Shown here in pieces: positions 11,310 to 19,891 of a stretch of DNA of 64,000 nucleotides (its first letter is position 1; the number at the start of each line of letters is the position of its first letter). The stretch lies in assembly GCF_014280435.1 (NCBI RefSeq), contig NZ_CP060388.1, positions 4,062,001 through 4,126,000 on the forward strand, written 5' to 3'. The notes below the pieces were generated by a model. It had not been told where the DNA came from, ran no database searches, and was given only the letters and a program-made list of their open reading frames with translations. The stretch comes from Sphingobium sp. KCTC 72723. GTDB taxonomy: Bacteria; Pseudomonadota; Alphaproteobacteria; Sphingomonadales; Sphingomonadaceae. A program made the translations under genes and the position numbers.

Positions 11310-12686
11310 CTAAGGATGTGTGACCCGTTCAAACAGCAACCTCATCCCCGTGCGCGGGCGGATGGTCAGGCGGCTGATCGGTTCGGGCTTGAACCCCGCC
11401 GGCACGCTCAACCGATAACGCCGCACGACCGACGCGATCACCGTCATCACCTCCTGCTGCGCAAAGCCCGCACCCACGCACACGCGCGGGCCGCGCCCGA
11501 ACGGGAACCAGGCTTGCTTGGTCATCTCCGCATTGGCCGGATCGTCGAAGCGGTCGGGGTCGAAGGCGTGGGGGCAGGCCCAATTATCCTTGTTCCGCTG
11601 CGTCAGCCATGGCGCGACGACCAGCATCGCCCCTTCCTCCAACTGCTTGTCGCGCATCGGCATCGGGCAAGTGACTTCGCGTGGAAAGAAAGCAACCGGG
11701 GGATAGAGGCGCAGCGTTTCGCGGAAGATATTGCGCAACTGCCCCATATCTTTCAGCATCGCGGCGCTCAGCACGTCATCGCCCGCTATCTCTGAAACTT
11801 CGTCCCGCACCCGGTCCTGAATATGTTTGCATTCCGCCAGCATATAGAGCGCCCAGGTCATCGTGCTGGCCGATGTTTCATGCCCCGCCAGAAATATGGT
11901 CGACACCTGCTCCATCACCTGTGCGCAGGTGAAGGGTTCGCCGGTCTGGGGATGCTTCGCCTCGATCAGCGACTGCAATATGTCGCGGTGCGGCGCTTCG
12001 CCACGAACATGAAAGCCTTCATAACGCGCCTCCACGATCGGGCGGAACACGTCATGAATCGCGCGGGCGGGACCGTGCGACCGCTTTTCGAACCAGCCCG
12101 CCGGGATGCCGTAGAGGCGCAGCATCGATGCGCTGTGGGCCAGCCGCTGAAACTTGCCGAACGCGGTGTGAATGATGTTGGATCGCGCTTCGTCCAGCGT
12201 CTGCGAAAACAAAGTGCGGAATATGATGTCGGCTGCCACATGCGTCATCATCGGGTCGATGTCGATCGGGCGCGCGGGGTCGGCCGCGTCCAGCCGCGCC
12301 AGAAAATCGTCCGCCGCGCCCACCATCAACGGCATGGAACGGTTGAGCGCGGTATGGGCGAAGGCGGGATTGACCATCGCCCGCTGGCTTTCCCAATCCG
12401 CGCCATTGGCGGAAAACACCGAATTGCCGATCAGCGGGTCGAGGTTGCGGACCAACTCCCGATGCTTGGGAAATGCGGTGCCGCCGCGCAATATCTGGTC
12501 CACAAGGGTCAGTTCATTGGCGATATACATGGTCTGGCCGGGCATCCGAATCTCGCCCATCTTCATCGTATAGCTTTTGTCGAACAGCACATGGATCCAG
12601 CTATGCCAGCCGCGCAGGAAGCGTTTGACAAGGCCGCGCTTGGTGCGCGGCGGCTGCGGATAGGGGGGCGTGAAAAGATCGGTCAC
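11310..12686 (-). CDS. Cytochrome P450
   Basis: A 458-residue soluble bacterial P450 monooxygenase. All diagnostic motifs are present: the I-helix oxygen-activation site (FLAGHETSASTMTW), the K-helix ExxR (ETLRLYPPVAFFPREV) and the heme-ligand loop with the axial Cys (FPFGRGPRVCVGAGFAQQE). The overall pattern resembles the fatty-acid/terpenoid-hydroxylating clans with a long N terminus, but the substrate cannot be assigned. Its ATG overlaps the stop of the upstream hydrolase (ATGA), so the two are probably co-translated. No ferredoxin or reductase gene is adjacent, so electrons must come from partners elsewhere. Confidence 0.95.
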   Translation of the reverse strand: MTDLFTPPYPQPPRTKRGLVKRFLRGWHSWIHVLFDKSYTMKMGEIRMPGQTMYIANELTLVDQILRGGTAFPKHRELVRNLDPLIGNSVFSANGADWESQRAMVNPAFAHTALNRSMPLMVGAADDFLARLDAADPARPIDIDPMMTHVAADIIFRTLFSQTLDEARSNIIHTAFGKFQRLAHSASMLRLYGIPAGWFEKRSHGPARAIHDVFRPIVEARYEGFHVRGEAPHRDILQSLIEAKHPQTGEPFTCAQVMEQVSTIFLAGHETSASTMTWALYMLAECKHIQDRVRDEVSEIAGDDVLSAAMLKDMGQLRNIFRETLRLYPPVAFFPREVTCPMPMRDKQLEEGAMLVVAPWLTQRNKDNWACPHAFDPDRFDDPANAEMTKQAWFPFGRGPRVCVGAGFAQQEVMTVIASVVRRYRLSVPAGFKPEPISRLTIRPRTGMRLLFERVTHP

Positions 12687-13822
12687 GGGATCGTCCTGAA
12701 GGCAGCGACGGCATCGTCCACGGTGCGCGGGCCAGCGGTCAGGCTGATGAAATCGAGCGGTGATAGCCGGTCGCCCACGCGCAGATAGTCGAAATGCGCC
12801 TCATATTTGTTGGACCAGCCGCCATGATAATTTTCCGGCTGGTAGAACAGGTGAAAGCGCGGCGATAGCATGTCCACCCGCGCGGCGTGGCTGTCTGCGA
12901 CAAGGCGCAGCGGATTGACGTTATAATAGGCCGCGCCATCGGGCGGGGACGATATGTCGACATAGCGGAACGCCTTGTCCGCCAGCGCCGCCAGATCGGC
13001 ATGATACCATCCCGCGTCGCGGCGCAGGCCGATCACCGGCACCACCTGCCCCATGCCCACCATGACCGCATGGTTGGGCATCGGCGCATTTCGCAACGCA
13101 AACACACGGCGCAATATGCTCATGCCCAATATGGTGCCTGCGCTGTGCGTGACGATCTGCACCTCGTCCCAGTCGCCGTCCAGTTCCGCTGCGATGCGCG
13201 CGGCAAACTGATCGAGCCGCGCGTCCAGTTCCGCCCCCGGTCCCTGCGCGGCGAGCGCCCCATGATAGGTCATGAACCGCAACAACCATGGCACCACCAG
13301 CTTGGCCAGCAATCGCCCGGACAGCAGCGCACTGATGCCGATACCGACCAGCGCCCCGACCCAGAAGGGCAGGATCAACGACAACAACAAAGCCGGAATC
13401 AACGCCAGCAGCAGCGGTATCAGTACTGCGAACGCAGGCGGATAGAGAATGGTGATGACCGGCCCGGACCGCAGCCTGCGCATCCGCCCGAACTGCATGA
13501 AACGCGCATGGCCGCAATAGGCCCGCGCCGCACGCAGGGCGAGGGGGAGGGGATTGCGAATCCACACCTTGGCGATCAAATCTTCCCAGCGCAGATATTC
13601 ATAATCGACCGCAACGCCCGCCGTCTCGTTGACCACGTCCCATTGCGTCGACACGACCGCCCCGGCAGGCCCGGCGCGGCGTCCGCCCACGGTCACATCT
13701 TCCCCCGTCAGCGCATGATAGCGCGCCGCCTGTTCGCGATAGAGCTGGTGATAGAAACGCACGCCGCGCGGATCGAAACCGCCGAGGTAAAAGACTTTAC
13801 GCTTGAACTTTTGCACTGACAC
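12683..13822 (-). CDS. Integral-membrane alpha/beta-hydrolase-like protein
   Basis: About 379 residues from a GTG at 13822 (a second GTG is at 13816); the longer reading upstream is rejected because it runs into the divergent gene. The N terminus has YLGGFDPRG, followed by about three hydrophobic segments near residues 130-200 (VITILYPPAFAVLIPLLLAL, then LLSLILPFWVGALVGIGISA). The nucleophile elbow is THSAGT, and an Asp and His region lies further on. The order of a sheet-and-elbow region after membrane helices suggests a membrane-anchored serine esterase or lipase. It overlaps the P450 start by four bases, so the pair may process the same hydrophobic substrate. It is divergent from a small phospholipase A2-like gene. 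Confidence 0.75.
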   Translation of the reverse strand: MSVQKFKRKVFYLGGFDPRGVRFYHQLYREQAARYHALTGEDVTVGGRRAGPAGAVVSTQWDVVNETAGVAVDYEYLRWEDLIAKVWIRNPLPLALRAARAYCGHARFMQFGRMRRLRSGPVITILYPPAFAVLIPLLLALIPALLLSLILPFWVGALVGIGISALLSGRLLAKLVVPWLLRFMTYHGALAAQGPGAELDARLDQFAARIAAELDGDWDEVQIVTHSAGTILGMSILRRVFALRNAPMPNHAVMVGMGQVVPVIGLRRDAGWYHADLAALADKAFRYVDISSPPDGAAYYNVNPLRLVADSHAARVDMLSPRFHLFYQPENYHGGWSNKYEAHFDYLRVGDRLSPLDFISLTAGPRTVDDAVAAFRTIP

Positions 13823-13837
13823 AGCCCTAATCGGGGC

Positions 13838-14131
13838 ATGAACACACCCGAACGCGATTACTGCTATTTCATAGACCATCGCAAATACAACCGAAACATC
13901 GGTTGTCGCAAACATGACAATGCCTATGGCATCAATGGCGGCGGCAGCGAACGGGACCGTTGGCGCGCGGACATGGCCTTTTACCGCCATATGCGCGGCA
14001 ATGGCGACCCGATGGCGCTGCCCTCGCTGATCGCCTGCCTGACCTTTGGCTGGTTCTGCTGGAACTATCATCCGGGCAAGGGACCATGGCGCGGGCAACT
14101 CTTGCGGCGTTTTGCAAAAGCGCCCAAATGA
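13838..14131 (+). CDS. Small phospholipase A2-like protein
   Basis: A 97-residue protein with the signature of a phospholipase A2 active-site helix: Cys-Arg-Lys-His-Asp-Asn-Ala-Tyr-Gly at about residues 33-41, followed by an Arg/Ala-Asp-rich second helix (RWRADMAFYRHM) where the PLA2-like fold keeps its supporting Asp. The C terminus has one hydrophobic stretch (LPSLIACLTFGWFCW), which could anchor it. The catalytic His-Asp pair and calcium-loop-like position look intact, but the family assignment rests on these short motifs only. It overlaps kdsA by ATGA and is divergent from the membrane hydrolase, so two putative lipid-acting proteins face each other. Confidence 0.65.
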   Translation: MNTPERDYCYFIDHRKYNRNIGCRKHDNAYGINGGGSERDRWRADMAFYRHMRGNGDPMALPSLIACLTFGWFCWNYHPGKGPWRGQLLRRFAKAPK

Positions 14132-14982
14132 GCGCCATGACCCTTCCTGAACAAGCGACCAGTCCCAAACATGTGTCCGTCGGTCCCGTCACCTTCGGCA
14201 ACGACCTGCCCTTCGTCCTGATTTCCGGCCCCTGCCAGATCGAAAGCCGCGACCATGCGCTGTTTTCGGCGGAAACGTTGCACGGCATCGCGGCCAAGGC
14301 AGGCGTGCCGTTCATCTTCAAATCCTCCTTCGACAAGGCGAACCGGACATCCGTATCGGGCCAGCGCGGCGTCGGCCTCGACGCTGGCCTTGCGATCCTG
14401 GCGGAGGTCAGGGCGATGCTGGGCTGCCCCGTCCTGACCGATGTGCATGATGCCGGTCAGGTAGAGGCCGTGGCGCAGGCAGTCGACATTCTCCAGATCC
14501 CCGCATTCCTCTGCCGCCAGACCGACCTGCTGCTCGCCGCCGGGCGCACCGGCGCGGTCATCAACGTCAAGAAGGGCCAGTTCCTCGCGCCATGGGACAT
14601 GGCAGCGGTGGCGCAGAAAGTCGCCTCCACCGGCAATGATCGCATCCTGCTGACCGAACGCGGTGCGAGCTTTGGCTACAACACATTGGTCAGCGACATG
14701 CGCGCGCTGCCGACCATGGCCCAAACCGGCTATCCCGTGGTGTTCGACGCGACGCACTCAGTGCAGCAACCCGGCGGCCTCGGCACCGCATCGGGCGGCC
14801 AGCGCGAATTCGCGCCCTTGCTCGCCCGCAGCGCCGTGGCGGCCGGCGTCGCCGCCATCTTCGCCGAAGCCCATCAAGACCCCGACAATGCGCCGTCGGA
14901 CGGCCCGGTCATGCTACCCTTCGACTGGGTCGGCCCGATGCTGGACAAGCTGAAAGCGATTGATGAAGTGGTGAAGGGGTAA
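14128..14982 (+). CDS. kdsA: 3-deoxy-8-phosphooctulonate synthase (KDO-8-P synthase)
   Basis: It condenses phosphoenolpyruvate with arabinose-5-phosphate to form KDO-8-phosphate for the lipopolysaccharide core. The protein has 284 residues with the family phrases FKSSFDKANRTS, TDVHDAGQV, AFLCRQTDLL, NVKKGQFLAPWDM, LTERGASFGYN and FDATHSVQQPG. Position 36 is Cys (ISGPCQIES) where the E. coli enzyme has Asn, so this looks like the metal-dependent class (as in Aquifex). The start ATG overlaps the stop of the small gene before it; the upstream in-frame extension lies inside that gene and was rejected. Confidence 0.97.
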   Translation: MSAMTLPEQATSPKHVSVGPVTFGNDLPFVLISGPCQIESRDHALFSAETLHGIAAKAGVPFIFKSSFDKANRTSVSGQRGVGLDAGLAILAEVRAMLGCPVLTDVHDAGQVEAVAQAVDILQIPAFLCRQTDLLLAAGRTGAVINVKKGQFLAPWDMAAVAQKVASTGNDRILLTERGASFGYNTLVSDMRALPTMAQTGYPVVFDATHSVQQPGGLGTASGGQREFAPLLARSAVAAGVAAIFAEAHQDPDNAPSDGPVMLPFDWVGPMLDKLKAIDEVVKG

Positions 14983-14992
14983 GTCCTTCACC

Positions 14993-15077
14993 CGTCATCC
15001 CAGCGAACGCTGGGATCTCCCTTTCTTCAAACGCGATGCCAAGAGAAGCGAGATGCCAGCCTTCGCTGGCATGACGG
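14993..15077. repeat. Paired-hairpin intergenic repeat (family 1, copy 1)
   Basis: Two hairpins (CCCAGCG/CGCTGGG and ATGCCAGC/GCTGGCAT) face each other about 35 bases apart, and the outer CGTCAT/ATGACG ends also pair. It lies between convergent kdsA and proA. A near-identical copy is at 32179-32265. Confidence 0.8.
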
Positions 15078-15084
15078 TTGGAAC

Positions 15085-16350
15085 TTACGGCCGGACCTGC
15101 CCGGTCCCCCGCACGATCCACTTGTACGTCGTCAACCCTTCGAGCGCCACCGGCCCGCGCGCGTGCAGCCGTCCGGTCGAAATGCCGATTTCCGCGCCCA
15201 GCCCAAACTCACCCCCATCGGCAAATTGGGTGGATGCGTTCCACATCACGATCGCGCTATCCACCGCGTTCAGGAAGCGTTCGGCAGTCGCGCCATCGTC
15301 GGTGATGATCGCGTCGGTATGGTGGCTGGCATGGGCGGCGATATGCGCGATCGCTTCGTCCACACCGTCGACCAGCCGGATCGACACGATCGCGTCGAGA
15401 TATTCGGTGTCCCAGTCCGCTTCGTTCGCCGCCGTGACGCGCGCATCCATCGCCATCACGGCCTCATCGCCGCGCACCGCGCATTTCGCATCCAGCAGCG
15501 CCTTCACCAACGCAGGCGCGTCGCCAAAGGCGCGGTCGATCAGCACCGTTTCGGTCGATCCGCATACGCCCGTCCGGCGCATCTTGGCATTGACCACCAA
15601 TTGCCGCGCCATCGCCGGGTCCGCCGCGCCATCGACATAGCTGTGGTTGATCCCGTCCAGATGCGCCAGTACCGGCACCCGCGCTTCGTCCTGCACCCGC
15701 GCGACCAGGCTCTTGCCGCCGCGTGGCACGATCAGGTCGATAAATTCCGACGCACGCAGCAATGCGCCCACTGCCGCCCGGTCGGTCGTCGGCACCAGTT
15801 GCACCACATCGACCGGCAGGCCAGCGGCGACAATTCCCTCGACCATCGCGGTCAGGATGGCGCGATTGCTCTCCCGCGCCTCGCTGCCGCCGCGCAGGAT
15901 GACCGCATTGCCCGCGCGCAGACACAAAGCCGCCGCATCCGCCGTCACATTGGGGCGGCTTTCATAGATGATGCCGATCACGCCCAGCGGCACGCGCACT
16001 CGGCTGAGTTCCAGCCCGTTGGGTCGCACGCTCTGGTCGATCACTGCGCCCAGCGGATTGGCGAGGGAAGCGACCTGATCCACGCCATCGGCGGTCGCGG
16101 CAACGCGCCCCGCGTCCAGCTTCAGCCGGTCCAGCATGGCAGGCGACAGGCCGTTGGCGGCGGCATTTTCCATGTCGCGGGCGTTAGCGGCAATGATCGC
16201 CGGTGCCTGATCCCGCAACGCCTGCGCCGCGCGGCGCAGCGCATCGGCTTTCTGCGCATCGCTCGCCTGCGCGATCACCTGCGCGGCGCGGCGTGCGCGC
16301 GCGCCCATCATGGCGATCAGCATTTCAGGAGTCTGGGTCAGGTCGTTCAT
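15085..16350 (-). CDS. proA: Gamma-glutamyl phosphate reductase
   Basis: The second step of proline synthesis: NADPH-dependent reduction of gamma-glutamyl phosphate to glutamate semialdehyde. The 421-residue protein shows ALDH-fold ProA motifs: [38 protein letters not shown] and the catalytic Cys in [14 protein letters not shown]. The start is placed at MNDLTQTP, where the family normally begins; an ATG/GTG five codons upstream is possible. No proB is adjacent. Confidence 0.97.
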   Translation of the reverse strand: MNDLTQTPEMLIAMMGARARRAAQVIAQASDAQKADALRRAAQALRDQAPAIIAANARDMENAAANGLSPAMLDRLKLDAGRVAATADGVDQVASLANPLGAVIDQSVRPNGLELSRVRVPLGVIGIIYESRPNVTADAAALCLRAGNAVILRGGSEARESNRAILTAMVEGIVAAGLPVDVVQLVPTTDRAAVGALLRASEFIDLIVPRGGKSLVARVQDEARVPVLAHLDGINHSYVDGAADPAMARQLVVNAKMRRTGVCGSTETVLIDRAFGDAPALVKALLDAKCAVRGDEAVMAMDARVTAANEADWDTEYLDAIVSIRLVDGVDEAIAHIAAHASHHTDAIITDDGATAERFLNAVDSAIVMWNASTQFADGGEFGLGAEIGISTGRLHARGPVALEGLTTYKWIVRGTGQVRP

Positions 16351-16551
16351 CGCGTGTCTCGCCACTTATATTCGGCGGCGGTTTAGCATGAAAGCACGCA
16401 CCTGCCAAAAGCCAAGCGCGGTGCTGACGGCCAGGTCATGGGTCGCGTATGTCCCGGCCGCCAGCGGGCAGTGAAACTGCCACGGCCTCATGCTTATGGT
16501 GCGCGCCTGACCCGCGCATACCCCGAATGGGGTAGGCCATTAAAATATCAA

Positions 16552-17043
16552 TCAGCTTGTGATTCTGCACCCCTTGGTCGCCGCGATTCCGCGCAGATAG
16601 CCGCGCCGGGCGACGCCTGCCGTCACTGCCGCCTGCAAACGCCGTTCCTGCGGCGCAGCGCCGCTGATTTCGCGCACCAGCCCGCGAAACGGGATCAGCG
16701 AATTGACGATCGTCTTGCCCACCGCTTCGGCGATCTTGCCGGTGCGATTTTCATTCGCCTTTGCGCCGACGGTAAAATCTTCCCCCAGCACCGCGTTCAG
16801 TTCGCCCAGCGATGTCGTCAGCCCCTTGCATGTGCGCGAAGGCGGCGTGGCATAGGGGTTTTCCACGGCTTTCAGCAGCACGGCCGGAATCTCATCCTTG
16901 TCGATGCCGATGTCGCGCGCGGGCTGGGTCGCGATCGTCCCGGCCTTGCGCATCGTATCGTCGCGGGGTTTTTCCGCGTCCTGCGCAAAGGCCGCGCCGG
17001 ACAGCAGCAGCGGCACGAACAGGGCAGTCGTCAATAATTTCAT
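16552..17043 (-). CDS. Secreted protein of unknown function
   Basis: A 163-residue protein with a clear signal peptide (MKLLTTALFVPLLLSGAAFA, cut before QDAEKPRDD) and no transmembrane segment after it. The mature part contains DEIPAVLLKAVENPYATPP, two cysteines (RTCKGL and TKGCRITS) that could form a disulfide, and a short hydrophobic patch. GGGAGG lies 9 bases before the ATG at 17043 and only 3 before the one at 17049, so the former is preferred. Homologous small periplasmic proteins seem common in sphingomonads, but I assign no function. Confidence 0.7.
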   Translation of the reverse strand: MKLLTTALFVPLLLSGAAFAQDAEKPRDDTMRKAGTIATQPARDIGIDKDEIPAVLLKAVENPYATPPSRTCKGLTTSLGELNAVLGEDFTVGAKANENRTGKIAEAVGKTIVNSLIPFRGLVREISGAAPQERRLQAAVTAGVARRGYLRGIAATKGCRITS

Positions 17044-17178
17044 CGTCATGGTCCTCCCGCCGCGCCTAACCAGCGACGCCCCCCTTGGGTTCCCATCCGT
17101 AACGATTCCGGCAAGGGAGGCGACAAGGGGCGTGCCTGCGGTTAATGCGCAAACGCCAGCAACGGGAGACAGCCCAAG

Positions 17179-18063
17179 ATGACAGACATGCCGATCCGCA
17201 TCGCGTCCGACGCCCTGAGCGCCATGATCCACCCGCGCGGCGCGGAATTGACGGGATTGCGCGACGGGCAGGGACGCAGCCTGATGACCGATGCCGATCC
17301 GCGCTGGTGGACCAGCCATGCGCCCTTGCTGTTCCCCTTCGTCGGCCGGTCGCGCGGCGACATGTATCGGCTCGACGGTCGCGACTATCCGATGCCCCAG
17401 CACGGCTTTGCCCGGCGCAGCGACTTCACGCTGGTCGAACAGGGTGACGACCATGTCCTGTTCCGGCTGGAGGCGGACGCCGACAGCCGCGCCGTCTATC
17501 CGTTCGATTTCCGCCTCGACATGGCCTTCGCGCTGGCGGGTGCGACGCTCCACATGACCGCGACCGTGACCAACCGGGGCGAAGCGGCCATGCCCTTTTC
17601 CTTCGGCTATCACCCCGCCTTCGCCTGGCCCTTGCCCTATGGCGGCGAAGTGGCGGACCACCGCATCGTATTCGCGCAACCTGAACCCGCCCCCATTCGC
17701 AAGGTCGGCGCGGAACCCGGCCTCATCGCCCATGACGCAGTGCCTTCCCCGGTCGAAGGCGACACGCTCGCCCCGACCCATGCGATGTTCGATGGCGACG
17801 CGCTGATCTGGGATACGCTGAACAGCCGCTCGCTGCTCTGGGGCGTGCCGGGCCAGCCGCGTCTGAAGATCGACTTTCCCGACACGCCCTGGCTGGGCCT
17901 GTGGCAGAAACCGGGCGCCCATTATCTGTGCGTCGAACCCTGGGCGGGCATGGCCGATCTGGTCGGGTTCGACGGCGACGTGTGGGGTAAGCAGGGGATC
18001 ATGGCGCTGCTGCCGGGCGACGCGCGCAGCTTCCGCATGGACGTGACGCTGACGGAGGACTGA
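17179..18063 (+). CDS. Aldose 1-epimerase family protein (LacX-like)
   Basis: A 294-residue galactose-mutarotase-fold protein. Characteristic phrases are MIHPRGAELTGLRDGQGR near the N terminus, PLLFPFVGRSRGD, MPQHGFARRSDF with the catalytic His, PFSFGYHPAFAWPL with the second His, and the C-terminal CVEPWAGMADLVGFDGD carrying the catalytic Glu. This pattern fits the LacX/YeaD-like branch that acts on hexose-6-phosphates or free sugars rather than classical GalM. It stands alone between a secreted protein (divergent) and prfC (same strand). Confidence 0.9.
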   Translation: MTDMPIRIASDALSAMIHPRGAELTGLRDGQGRSLMTDADPRWWTSHAPLLFPFVGRSRGDMYRLDGRDYPMPQHGFARRSDFTLVEQGDDHVLFRLEADADSRAVYPFDFRLDMAFALAGATLHMTATVTNRGEAAMPFSFGYHPAFAWPLPYGGEVADHRIVFAQPEPAPIRKVGAEPGLIAHDAVPSPVEGDTLAPTHAMFDGDALIWDTLNSRSLLWGVPGQPRLKIDFPDTPWLGLWQKPGAHYLCVEPWAGMADLVGFDGDVWGKQGIMALLPGDARSFRMDVTLTED

Positions 18064-18077
18064 CCCCTATTTTTTCC

Positions 18078-18163
18078 CGTCATTCCCGCGTAGGCGGGAA
18101 TCCATCTCCCAACCCCACCTCCTGCCGCACCGTCGGGAGATGGATCCCCGCCTGCGCGGGGAC
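18078..18163. repeat. Paired-hairpin intergenic repeat (family 2, copy 1)
   Basis: Hairpins TTCCCGC/GCGGGAA and CCCCGC/GCGGGG flank a longer inverted pair (ATCCATCTCCC at about 18100 and GGGAGATGGAT at about 18135), so the whole unit can fold as a cruciform. It sits in the gap between the epimerase gene and prfC. A related unit is at 21189-21250. Confidence 0.7.
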
Positions 18164-18187
18164 AAACGAACCAGATAGATTGACCTG

Positions 18188-19765
18188 ATGACCATCCCAT
18201 CCCGCCGCACTTTCGCGATCATTTCCCACCCTGACGCCGGTAAAACCACGCTGACCGAAAAGCTGCTGCTGGAAGGCGGGGCGATCCATCTGGCGGGGGA
18301 GGTCAAGGCGCGCGGGCAGAATCGCCGCGCCCGGTCGGACTGGATGAAGATCGAGCAGCAGCGCGGCATTTCCGTCACTTCCTCGGTCATGACGTTCGAG
18401 CGGACGCGCGATGGCGAAACCATCACCTTCAACCTGCTCGACACGCCAGGGCATGAGGATTTTTCCGAGGACACTTATCGCACCCTGACCGCCGTCGATT
18501 CCGCCGTCATGGTGATCGACGCGGCCAAGGGCATCGAGCCGCAGACGCGCAAGCTGTTCGAGGTGTGCCGCCTGCGCAACCTGCCCATCATCACCTTCGT
18601 CAACAAGGTGGATCGCGAAGGCCGCGAAACCTTTGGCCTGCTCGACGAAGTGGCCGACCAGTTGCAGCTCGACGTCTGCCCGATGGGCTGGCCGGTCGGC
18701 ATGGGCGGCGAGTTCGAAGGGATTTACGATTTCGCCACCAACCGCCTGATGCAGCCGACCGGCCCGTCCAAGGAATTTGACGGCACCCGCCAGCAATTTA
18801 CCGGCATCGACGATCCCCGCCTGGCTGATTATCTCTCACCCCGCGCGCTGGACCGGCTGCGTGAGGAAGCGGAACTGGCGCAGGGCGGCTATGCGGGGTT
18901 CGACCTCGACCGTTATCGGCAGGGCGACCTGACTCCAGTCTATTTCGGCTCCGCGCTCAAGCTGTTCGGTGTCACCGAACTGATCGACGCGCTCGCCGCC
19001 CACGCCCCGCCGCCGCGCGCGCAACCGGCCGAACCCGCCCCGGTCGAACCGGAAGGCAGCGAAGTCACTGGCTTCATCTTCAAGGTGCAGGCCAATATGG
19101 ACCCCATGCACCGCGACCGCATCGCCTTCATGCGGCTGGTGTCGGGCAAATTCCGGCGCGGCATGAAACTGACGCCGAGCGGGTCGGGCAAGCCGCTTGC
19201 GGTCCATTCGCCGATCCTCTTCTTCGCGCAGGACCGCGAACTGGCCGACGAAGCCTTTCCCGGCGACATCATCGGCATCCCCAATCATGGCGCGCTGCGC
19301 GTGGGCGATACGCTCAGTGAAAAGCCCGGCCTGCGCTTCACTGGCCTGCCCAATTTCGCCCCCGAAATCCTGCGCCGGGTGCAATTGAAAGACCCGACCA
19401 AGACCAAGCAATTGCGCAAGGCACTGGACGACCTGTCCGAAGAAGGCGTGATTCAGGTTTTCTACCCCGAAATCGGCAGCAACTGGATCGTCGGCGTGGT
19501 CGGCCAACTCCAGCTTGAAGTGCTGATTTCCCGGCTGGACGCGGAATATAAGGTCGCGGCGGGCCTCGAACCCTCGCCCTTCGACACGGCCCGCTGGATC
19601 AGCGGCGACGAAACGGCGGTCAAGGATTTCGTCGGCTTCAACAGCGCGAACCTGGCCAAGGACCGCGACGGCGATCTGGTGTTCATGGCCCGCAGCGCAT
19701 GGGACGTAGGCTATCAGCAGGAACGCCACCCCAAGGTGAAATTCAGCGCGACCAAGGAACGCTAA
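18188..19765 (+). CDS. prfC: Peptide chain release factor 3
   Basis: A 525-residue translational GTPase that recycles RF1/RF2 after peptide release. The G motifs are in place: SHPDAGKTTLTEKLL (G1), RGISVTSSVMTF (G2), DTPGHEDFSEDTYRTL (G3) and NKVDREGRE (G4). The RF3-specific EF-Tu-like middle and C-terminal domains follow (HRDRIAFMRLVSGKFRRGMK, VGVVGQLQLEVL). It starts at ATG 18188. The stop codon falls inside a long hairpin that separates it from the convergent MFS gene. Confidence 0.98.
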   Translation: MTIPSRRTFAIISHPDAGKTTLTEKLLLEGGAIHLAGEVKARGQNRRARSDWMKIEQQRGISVTSSVMTFERTRDGETITFNLLDTPGHEDFSEDTYRTLTAVDSAVMVIDAAKGIEPQTRKLFEVCRLRNLPIITFVNKVDREGRETFGLLDEVADQLQLDVCPMGWPVGMGGEFEGIYDFATNRLMQPTGPSKEFDGTRQQFTGIDDPRLADYLSPRALDRLREEAELAQGGYAGFDLDRYRQGDLTPVYFGSALKLFGVTELIDALAAHAPPPRAQPAEPAPVEPEGSEVTGFIFKVQANMDPMHRDRIAFMRLVSGKFRRGMKLTPSGSGKPLAVHSPILFFAQDRELADEAFPGDIIGIPNHGALRVGDTLSEKPGLRFTGLPNFAPEILRRVQLKDPTKTKQLRKALDDLSEEGVIQVFYPEIGSNWIVGVVGQLQLEVLISRLDAEYKVAAGLEPSPFDTARWISGDETAVKDFVGFNSANLAKDRDGDLVFMARSAWDVGYQQERHPKVKFSATKER

Positions 19766-19807
19766 TAGGCAGCGTGTTCCGGCCTTCGCGGGAACACGCT
19801 GCCTATT
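19764..19807. terminator. Bidirectional hairpin terminator between prfC and the MFS gene
   Basis: A perfect 17-bp inverted repeat (left arm 19764-19780, right arm 19791-19807) closes on a 10-base loop and includes the prfC stop codon. It lies between convergent genes. The stem ends in TATT rather than a long T tract, so it may act on both strands or with Rho. Confidence 0.75.
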
Positions 19808-19891
19808 GATGCAAAAAAATCACGAATAGACTGCATTGCTTCTGTCTAATCATGAAATGAATATCGGTGACTCTATGTCCATGTCGCTGTC

